Of a DNA stretch of 5,546 nt, positions 1 through 4,624 are shown piece after piece. Both the position numbers and the translations under genes were made by a program. Source of the DNA: Robiginitomaculum sp. (GTDB lineage: Bacteria > Pseudomonadota > Alphaproteobacteria > Caulobacterales > Maricaulaceae); the NCBI GenBank assembly GCA_021647805.1, contig JAKITZ010000171.1, positions 1 through 5,546 of the forward strand, given 5' to 3'. Below the pieces are notes generated by a model that searched no databases, was not told the DNA's origin, and saw only the letters and a list, made by a program, of their open reading frames with translations. Position 1 is the first letter of the stretch, and each line of letters opens with the position of its first letter.

Positions 1-30
1 TGGTTTATAGCTTGCGATAGAGCATTTGCG

Positions 31-1113
31 TCAAGTTGAAAAAATCTGGCGCAAATTTTCCTTAAACGGAGCTTTTACGACCCCTTGATCAGTAATGAAC
101 CCTGTAACCAGAGCATTCGGGGTAATATCAAAGGCCGGATTACGAGTTTTGGTGTCTATGGTCGCCACTCTTGCCGAGCCGAAGCAGGTGACTTCGTCTG
201 CTTCGCGTTCTTCTATCGGAATGCCGGAACCATCAGTCATCTCAAAATCAAAGGTCGAGCGCGGACAGGCAACATAAAACGGGATATTGTAATATTTAGC
301 CATTATTGCCACTCCTAACGTGCCGATTTTATTGGCAACATCACCATTGGCCGCCACTCGATCAGTACCGGTTATAACCAGATCAATTTTTCCAGTGGCC
401 ATCATGTGCCCAGCCATATTGTCAGTGATCAATGTCACATCAATACCGGCTTGCGCCAATTCCCATGCGGTAAGTCGCGCACCTTGTAATAATGGCCTAG
501 TTTCATCGGCAAACACCTGAAACGGTACACCATTAGCATGAGCCAGATACATTGGCGCGGTAGCTGTCCCCAATCCAGTGGTAGCCAACGATCCGGCATT
601 GCAATGGGTTAACACCCCCATGCCAGACTTGATCAATGGCGCACCATGCATCGCCATGCCTTCGCACAATTCAATATCCTCGCCGTGGATTGCTTTAGCC
701 TCAGTGACTAATCTGGCATATAATTGATGACTGTCGCTAAAGTTTTCACTGTTGGCGACATTACTCATGCGCCGCATTGCCCAACCAAGGTTTACCGCCG
801 TTGGCCGTGATGAATTAAGATAATTTGCCTGATCCTGCAAAGCGTCCATGAAATCACCTATAGATGCGCCGATAAACGGCTGCATTGCCACACACAAACC
901 ATAGGCTGCCGCCACGCCAATAGCCGGTGCACCACGGACTTTTAACTGTAATATTGACTGCCAGACTTGCTCGGCGGTTTCTTGTGGCTCGAAAACCGTC
1001 TGCAACGGCAAGCGTGTTTGATCCAGCAAAATCAAAGTATCATCTTGCCAGCTAACGGCGGCGGGCAGTTTACTTAAAATATCCAGTTTTTTCATTAAAT
1101 TTCGATCCATCAT
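31..1113 (-). CDS. mtnA: Methylthioribose-1-phosphate isomerase (MtnA)
   Basis: MtnA interconverts 5-methylthioribose-1-phosphate and 5-methylthioribulose-1-phosphate in the cytoplasmic methionine salvage pathway, which recycles the methylthioadenosine left by polyamine synthesis. The 360-residue product is full length for the family, which is related to eIF2B subunits. The N-terminal part carries VRGAPAIGVAAAYG (59-72). The catalytic cysteine lies in THCNAGSLATTGLGTA (Cys171) and the catalytic aspartate in GTDRVAANGDVANKIGT (Asp251). These match Cys160 and Asp240 of the Bacillus enzyme with the same 11-residue offset, which argues for a true MtnA and not a regulatory eIF2B relative. DETRPLLQGARLTAWEL (203-219) is also typical. 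The start is uncertain: tandem ATGs at 1113 and 1110 have no clear ribosome site, while Met7 (ATG at 1095) has a GGA about 10 bases upstream and gives MKKLDIL. The stop is TGA at 31-33. The gene is divergent from the carbonic anhydrase, and no partner salvage gene is visible in the 30 bases downstream. Confidence 0.97.
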   Translation of the reverse strand: MMDRNLMKKLDILSKLPAAVSWQDDTLILLDQTRLPLQTVFEPQETAEQVWQSILQLKVRGAPAIGVAAAYGLCVAMQPFIGASIGDFMDALQDQANYLNSSRPTAVNLGWAMRRMSNVANSENFSDSHQLYARLVTEAKAIHGEDIELCEGMAMHGAPLIKSGMGVLTHCNAGSLATTGLGTATAPMYLAHANGVPFQVFADETRPLLQGARLTAWELAQAGIDVTLITDNMAGHMMATGKIDLVITGTDRVAANGDVANKIGTLGVAIMAKYYNIPFYVACPRSTFDFEMTDGSGIPIEEREADEVTCFGSARVATIDTKTRNPAFDITPNALVTGFITDQGVVKAPFKENLRQIFST

Positions 1114-1139
1114 TGACGATAAAACTCATGTGATTTAAT
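1113..1139 (+). promoter_or_regulatory. Candidate sigma-70 promoter, extended -10, upstream of the carbonic anhydrase
   Basis: TTGACG (1113-1118) is followed after 15 bp by TTTAAT (1134-1139), which is preceded by TG at 1131-1132 as in an extended -10 element. Transcription would start near 1146, leaving a leader of about 65 nt that keeps the whole ribosome binding site. The spacer is short, but the extended -10 could compensate. This is motif matching by eye only. Confidence 0.3.
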
Positions 1140-1166
1140 GCGCATTTCTTGAGCAACGCTTACAAA

Positions 1167-1195
1167 TTGTCAACGTTCTTGTAACTACATTTAAT
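1167..1195 (+). promoter_or_regulatory. Second candidate sigma-70 promoter upstream of the carbonic anhydrase
   Basis: TTGTCA (1167-1172) and TTTAAT (1190-1195) are separated by an ideal 17 bp, each with one mismatch to consensus. The predicted start point near 1202 would fall inside the Shine-Dalgarno sequence and leave only about 10 nt of leader. Either this promoter is not the one used for translation, or the match is fortuitous. Confidence 0.3.
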
Positions 1196-1198
1196 ACT

Positions 1199-1205
1199 GG
1201 AGGAG
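1199..1205 (+). promoter_or_regulatory. Strong ribosome binding site of the carbonic anhydrase gene
   Basis: GGAGGAG lies six bases before the ATG at 1212. It is the best Shine-Dalgarno match in the window and fixes the start codon of the carbonic anhydrase. Confidence 0.85.
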
Positions 1206-1211
1206 CAAATC

Positions 1212-2018
1212 ATGGGTTTTGCAAAATTACGATATTTGACAGGCTTATCAGCTTTGGCATTAACTATGACGGCCTGTGAAACAGTACCAACGAGCAATAA
1301 GGCTGTAGATAACAATCAAGTTGCGGCAAGTGACAACAAGCACCAAAGCGATAAATGGTCATACATTGGCGAAAGCGGCCCGAATTACTGGGGTGGCCTA
1401 CGACCAGAATACAGCCAGTGCGATGCTGGTGATCAGCAATCTCCGATCAATATCGCCAACACTATTGCCGCTGATATAAGTTCATCTATCATAAATTGGT
1501 CGCCATTTATTCCAACCATCGTCAATAATGGTCACACTATCGAAGTAAAATCTCCTACGGGAAATACCGTGATTCTCGATGGTAAATCATTCGAGTTAGT
1601 CCAATTTCATTTTCACCACACCTCAGAACATACTATCAATGATCATCAATACCCGATGGAAGCCCACTTTGTGCACAAGGCGGATGATGGAAAATTAGCA
1701 GTTCTTGCGGTTTTGTTTGCTGAAGATCAGGCGAATCAGCAATTAACCGAAATATGGGGAGCGTCTCCAGCTGTTATTGGAGAGATCACGGCTAATTTCA
1801 CCCTTGATCCCAACCAGTTATTACCAGTAGATCGCCAGCATTACCGCTATCAAGGTTCACTAACCACTCCGCCCTGTTCGCAAATAGTAAGTTGGGTGGT
1901 ATTCAAGCAAAAACTAACAATATCTGCGAAGCAAATTGCAGCATTCTCAACGGTTTTTGGCGAAAATGTCCGACCTGTGCAAAATACAAACAGACGCTAT
2001 ATCACAAGATCAAGATAG
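1212..2018 (+). CDS. Alpha-class carbonic anhydrase, predicted lipoprotein
   Basis: A zinc enzyme for CO2 hydration to bicarbonate. The 268 residues open with a short basic n-region and a hydrophobic stretch ending LTMTAC, a slightly unusual lipobox (Met at -3), so Cys22 is probably lipidated. Glu at +2 gives no inner-membrane retention signal, which suggests outer-membrane anchoring on the periplasmic side. A polar linker (23-47) leads into the catalytic domain from WSYIGESGPNYW (49-60), through QSPINI (76-81). Zinc ligands are His133 and His135 in QFHFHH and His152 in MEAHFVH; the Glu106 equivalent is Glu139 (SEHT). NNGH (105-108) keeps the proton-shuttle histidine, and SLTTPP (216-221) supplies the Thr199 equivalent Thr218. 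The only other cysteines, Cys70 and Cys222, sit where bacterial alpha enzymes form their stabilising disulfide, consistent with export. All catalytic residues are present, so it should be active. It appears monocistronic, divergent from mtnA. Confidence 0.96.
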   Translation: MGFAKLRYLTGLSALALTMTACETVPTSNKAVDNNQVAASDNKHQSDKWSYIGESGPNYWGGLRPEYSQCDAGDQQSPINIANTIAADISSSIINWSPFIPTIVNNGHTIEVKSPTGNTVILDGKSFELVQFHFHHTSEHTINDHQYPMEAHFVHKADDGKLAVLAVLFAEDQANQQLTEIWGASPAVIGEITANFTLDPNQLLPVDRQHYRYQGSLTTPPCSQIVSWVVFKQKLTISAKQIAAFSTVFGENVRPVQNTNRRYITRSR

Positions 2019-2104
2019 CACTTCATTAACCATGTTTGTTTAACAAATCTAAAGTATAGTAAATGACTTATGCCGCTCACAGCAACGGATTCATTAAATA
2101 TTAA

Positions 2105-2143
2105 CGCTTTGAGCGCACCTTAACCATGTCTTCCCTGAAGACA
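2105..2143 (+). other. Two small hairpins in the carbonic anhydrase 3' region (possible untranslated RNA)
   Basis: CGCT-TTG-AGCG (2105-2115) and a perfect 7-bp stem with a three-base loop, TGTCTTC-CCT-GAAGACA (2127-2143), precede the strong terminator at 2167. No coding region overlaps them. A weak -10-like TATAGT lies at 2055-2060, with no convincing -35. The elements could be the structured 3' UTR of the carbonic anhydrase mRNA or part of a small RNA of about 130 nt ending at the terminator. I recognise no known RNA family. Confidence 0.3.
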
Positions 2144-2166
2144 CCCTACCATTCACCCAACGCCTT

Positions 2167-2200
2167 TCGGGAGTCAGTTATCTGACTCCCGACTTTTTTT
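2167..2200 (+). terminator. Strong intrinsic terminator downstream of the carbonic anhydrase
   Basis: A perfect 11-bp GC-rich stem (TCGGGAGTCAG / CTGACTCCCGA, 2167-2177 and 2182-2192) with loop TTAT is followed by AC and a run of seven T (2194-2200). The T tract is on the plus strand only, so it ends rightward transcription. It lies 149 bases beyond the carbonic anhydrase stop, unusually far, which leaves room for a long 3' UTR or a separate small transcript. Confidence 0.9.
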
Positions 2201-2280
2201 GTCATTTCATTTTTTTTGTCAAATGATGATATTTAGTCTTTTATATCCGCACAGGCTTTGCTATAGCCCCCGTTCTATAC

Positions 2281-2322
2281 AAATTGGCCAATACAAGTTG
2301 GTCAACTCAAGTTGGCGCGAAA
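2281..2322 (+). repeat. Three imperfect 14-bp tandem repeats upstream of tRNA-Asn
   Basis: Units at 2281-2294, 2295-2308 and 2309-2322 share AARTTGG at the same phase (AAATTGG, AAGTTGG, AAGTTGG), and the first two also share the following CAA and a C at the unit end. The third unit diverges after TTGG. The array ends 20 bases before the tRNA, where tRNA promoter elements would be expected. I see no good -35/-10 pair in it. It may be a regulator-binding array, a degenerate duplication or chance. Confidence 0.45.
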
Positions 2323-2342
2323 GCAAAGACAAGAAACGGTAT

Positions 2343-2418
<76 letters not shown>

Positions 2419-2563
2419 TTTCCCTCCCATTCCTTTTAGCAGATAACGCTCAAACGCCCTTGGTTCGCACACTTGAATGCACGCAAGCTAACTGCTGCTA
2501 AACAGACACCAAATTCAATACGCCTAATCTTCAAGCAACCATGCCTAATAATTAAGCATAAAC

Positions 2564-2592
2564 TTGTTTTATCAGAGCTATTGGCATATAAA
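2564..2592 (+). promoter_or_regulatory. Candidate sigma-70 promoter of the glnB-glnA operon
   Basis: TTGTTT (2564-2569) and TATAAA (2587-2592) are 17 bp apart. The -10 is a good match and the -35 a weak one (three of six). Transcription would start near 2599, giving a leader of about 70 nt before glnB. I found no GG-N10-GC sigma-54 signature in 2419-2667 and only an isolated TGCACC half-site (2641-2646), so NtrC/sigma-54 control is not supported by the sequence. Confidence 0.45.
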
Positions 2593-2657
2593 TCTTTCCT
2601 GCTAAACGATTTAACCGCACTTTGCCCTAAAATACATAACTGCACCCAGTCTCCTTT

Positions 2658-2660
2658 GGA
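2658..2660 (+). promoter_or_regulatory. Ribosome binding site that decides the glnB start
   Basis: GGA, followed by AAA, lies seven bases before the GTG at 2668. The frame stays open upstream to an ATG at 2473, but that ATG has no ribosome site and the extra 65 residues match nothing in PII proteins. GTG at 2668 gives exactly the standard PII length. Confidence 0.8.
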
Positions 2661-2667
2661 AAAGCCC

Positions 2668-3006
2668 GTGAAAAAAATTGAAGCAATCATCAAGCCATTT
2701 AAACTAGACGATGTAAAAGAGGCCCTGCACGAGGCCGGTGTCCAGGGGCTAACCGTCACCGAAGCCAAGGGCTTTGGCCGACAAAAGGGGCACACAGAAC
2801 TTTATCGCGGCGCCGAGTATGTCGTTGACTTCCTGCCGAAATTAAAAGTCGAAGTAGTGGTTACTGACGGGCAATTAGAAAACGTACTCGCAGCAATCGA
2901 AACCGCCGCCAAAACAGGTAAAATCGGCGATGGAAAAATCTTTGTCAGCGAAGTGATCGAAATCATTCGCATCAGAACTGGCGAACGCAATGAAGAAGCG
3001 CTTTAA
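2668..3006 (+). CDS. glnB: Nitrogen regulatory protein PII (GlnB)
   Basis: PII is a cytoplasmic trimer that binds ATP/ADP and 2-oxoglutarate and is uridylylated by GlnD. It relays nitrogen status to the glutamine synthetase adenylyltransferase (GlnE) and, in many species, to NtrB. Starting at GTG 2668, the product is 112 residues, exactly the usual length, beginning (f)MKKIEAIIKPFKLDDV. The T-loop carries the signature YRGAEY (46-51) with Tyr51 as uridylylation site. The B-loop signature TGKIGDGKIFV (83-93) and the C-terminal RIRTG (101-105; Arg101, Arg103) supply nucleotide contacts. Asp54 in VVDFLPK and the neighbouring glnA, with no amtB, favour GlnB over GlnK. The glnA start lies 41 bases after its stop with no terminator between, so the two are very likely co-transcribed. 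The sequence resembles alphaproteobacterial GlnB, where glnBA linkage is common. Confidence 0.97.
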   Translation: MKKIEAIIKPFKLDDVKEALHEAGVQGLTVTEAKGFGRQKGHTELYRGAEYVVDFLPKLKVEVVVTDGQLENVLAAIETAAKTGKIGDGKIFVSEVIEIIRIRTGERNEEAL

Positions 3007-3047
3007 ATAAAAGTAAATTATCACTATATAACAATGGAATAAACTGA

Positions 3048-4451
3048 ATGTCTGATGCAATATTAAAGTTACTAAAAGAAGAAAACATTGACTATGTCGA
3101 TCTGAGATTCACCGATACACGGGGGAAAATGCAGCACTTGACCATGGACATAAGCATGATTGACGCTGAGTTCTTTGAGGAAGGCGTGATGTTTGACGGA
3201 TCCTCTATTGCTGGCTGGAAAGCCATAAATGATTCAGACATGGTTTTGATGCCAGATGTTTCCACGGCCAAGATTGACCCGTTTTTCCAAGACCCCACCC
3301 TAACTATATTTTGCGATATCTTGGAACCAGGAACCTTAGCTCCCTACACCAGAGATCCTAGATCCACGGCCAAACGCGCCGAAAAATACATGCAAGCTTC
3401 TAGAGTTGGCGATACAGTTTATTTTGGCCCGGAAGCCGAATTTTTCATCTTTGATGATGTTCGCTGGTCAACTAGCGTTGAGAAAACTGGTTATTTTGTT
3501 GATAGTTCAGAGCTACCTGTAAACACTAACGCCAAGTTTGAATACGGCAATATGGGACACCGTCCTGCTTCTGGAGGTGGTTATTTCCCGGTTCCCCCAG
3601 TTGATTCTGGTCAGGATATTCGCACTGAGATGCTAAGCGTCATGACCAAATTAGGCTTGGCACCAGAAAAACACCATCATGAAGTAGCACCGGCACAGCA
3701 CGAATTGGGTATGAAATACTCGACATTGGTCGAGATGGCCGACCATTTACAACTTTATAAATACGTTGTGCAAAATGTGGCGGCAGCTTATGGCAAGTCA
3801 GCGACATTCATGCCAAAGCCATGTGTCGGTGAGAATGGCTCTGGAATGCACGTACACCAATCTATTTGGAAAGACGGCAAGCCATTGTTTGCTGGTAATC
3901 GTTATGCAGACTTGTCGCAAAGCTGTCTGTATTATATCGGCGGAATCATTAAACACGCCAGAGCAATCAACGCATTTGCCAACGCCTCCACCAATTCTTA
4001 CAAGCGATTGGTTCCGGGCTTTGAAGCTCCTGTTTTACTGGCTTATTCGGCCAGAAATCGATCTGCATCAATACGTATTCCATATTCACCATCAGCCAAC
4101 GGCAAAAGACTCGAAGTGCGCTTTCCTGATGCAGCTGGCAATCCATATCTAACTTTTACCGCCTTATTGATGGCCGGACTTGACGGTATCGCCAATAAAA
4201 TCGACCCCGGTGAAGCCATGGACAAAGACCTGTATGACCTGCCGCCAGAAGAATTAAAAGACATACCCACAGTATGCAGCAGCCTACGAGAAGCGATGCA
4301 GGCTTTGGCTGATGATCATGACTTCCTGTTGCAAGGCGATGTGATGACCAAAGACCAGATAGATGCTTATATCGAATTAAAAATGGAAGAAGTCACCCGC
4401 TTTGAAATGCACCCACATCCGGTTGAGTTTGACATGTATTATTCTTCTTAA
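3048..4451 (+). CDS. glnA: Glutamine synthetase, type I (GlnA)
   Basis: It makes glutamine from glutamate, ammonia and ATP as a cytoplasmic dodecamer, the main entry point for ammonia. The 467 residues are full length for type I. The N-terminal beta-grasp part contains FDGSSIAGW (49-57; Asp50 reaches the neighbouring active site). Metal and substrate residues are Glu129 and Glu131 (GPEAEFFIFD), Glu212 and Glu219 (HHHEVAPAQHEL), His268 (NGSGMHVHQS), Arg320, Glu326 (PGFEAP), Arg338 and Arg343 (ARNRSASIRIP), Glu356 and Arg358 (LEVRFPD). Tyr396 in DKDLYDLPPEE is the adenylylation site, marking the GSI-beta subclass controlled by GlnE. The C-terminus ends HPVEFDMYYSS. A GGA (3036-3038) lies nine bases before the ATG. 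Second gene of the glnBA operon, closed by the terminator at 4472. No key residue is missing. Confidence 0.99.
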   Translation: MSDAILKLLKEENIDYVDLRFTDTRGKMQHLTMDISMIDAEFFEEGVMFDGSSIAGWKAINDSDMVLMPDVSTAKIDPFFQDPTLTIFCDILEPGTLAPYTRDPRSTAKRAEKYMQASRVGDTVYFGPEAEFFIFDDVRWSTSVEKTGYFVDSSELPVNTNAKFEYGNMGHRPASGGGYFPVPPVDSGQDIRTEMLSVMTKLGLAPEKHHHEVAPAQHELGMKYSTLVEMADHLQLYKYVVQNVAAAYGKSATFMPKPCVGENGSGMHVHQSIWKDGKPLFAGNRYADLSQSCLYYIGGIIKHARAINAFANASTNSYKRLVPGFEAPVLLAYSARNRSASIRIPYSPSANGKRLEVRFPDAAGNPYLTFTALLMAGLDGIANKIDPGEAMDKDLYDLPPEELKDIPTVCSSLREAMQALADDHDFLLQGDVMTKDQIDAYIELKMEEVTRFEMHPHPVEFDMYYSS

Positions 4452-4471
4452 AAAACAACCATAATCTTGAT

Positions 4472-4501
4472 AAAAGCAGGGAGTTTACTTCCGGCTTTTT
4501 T
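4472..4501 (+). terminator. Intrinsic terminator of the glnBA operon
   Basis: AAAAGC (4472-4477) pairs with GCTTTT (4494-4499). After one A-G mismatch, an inner GGGAG (4479-4483) pairs with CTTCC (4488-4492) around loop TTTA. Six T (4496-4501) end the element. It begins 21 bases after the glnA stop and separates glnBA from the gene at 4625. Confidence 0.85.
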
Positions 4502-4554
4502 AACAATTATCCATATTTCCCTATACAAAGGAATCGACGAACTGGATTTTCCGG

Positions 4555-4584
4555 TTTACACACATGCAATGCTATTCGTATACC
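4555..4584 (+). promoter_or_regulatory. Candidate promoter of the signal-peptide/chemoreceptor-domain gene
   Basis: TTTACA (4555-4560, one mismatch) and TATACC (4579-4584, two mismatches) are separated by 18 bp. The start would be near 4591, about 34 bases before the ATG. A ribosome site, AAAGG, lies at 4609-4613, an unusually long 11 bases before that ATG. An inverted repeat brackets this promoter. Confidence 0.45.
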
Positions 4585-4592
4585 GTGTGTAA
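4556..4592 (+). repeat. 8-bp perfect inverted repeat bracketing the promoter
   Basis: TTACACAC (4556-4563) and GTGTGTAA (4585-4592) are exact reverse complements separated by 21 bp. The left arm overlaps the candidate -35 and the right arm covers the predicted transcription start, so the pair could be operator half-sites. No regulator gene is adjacent. Confidence 0.5.
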
Positions 4593-4624
4593 TTGTTTTT
4601 GTATTTCTAAAGGTTTGGTACTTT

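Noticed and set aside
2127..2143. Minus-strand CAGGGA in the small hairpin as a CsrA/RsmA binding site
   Set aside because: No minus-strand gene follows; the adjacent ATG opens only eight codons, so there is no target for such regulation.
2581..2602. TTGGCATATAAATC as a sigma-54 promoter
   Set aside because: The GC of a -12 element is missing at the required 12-bp distance from the GG; the nearest GC is several bases too far.
2473..2667. 65-residue N-terminal extension of GlnB from the ATG at 2473
   Set aside because: It has no ribosome site at 2473, matches no part of PII, and would cover the likely promoter. GTG at 2668 with GGA upstream gives the exact 112-residue family length.
2436..2795. 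Minus-strand open frame of 119 codons opposite glnB and its leader
   Set aside because: It is antisense to conserved glnB codons, with no recognisable domain or start signals.
4508..4516. TTATCCATA as a DnaA box
   Set aside because: It is a single near-match with one mismatch, without further boxes or an AT-rich unwinding region, so it is not evidence for an origin.
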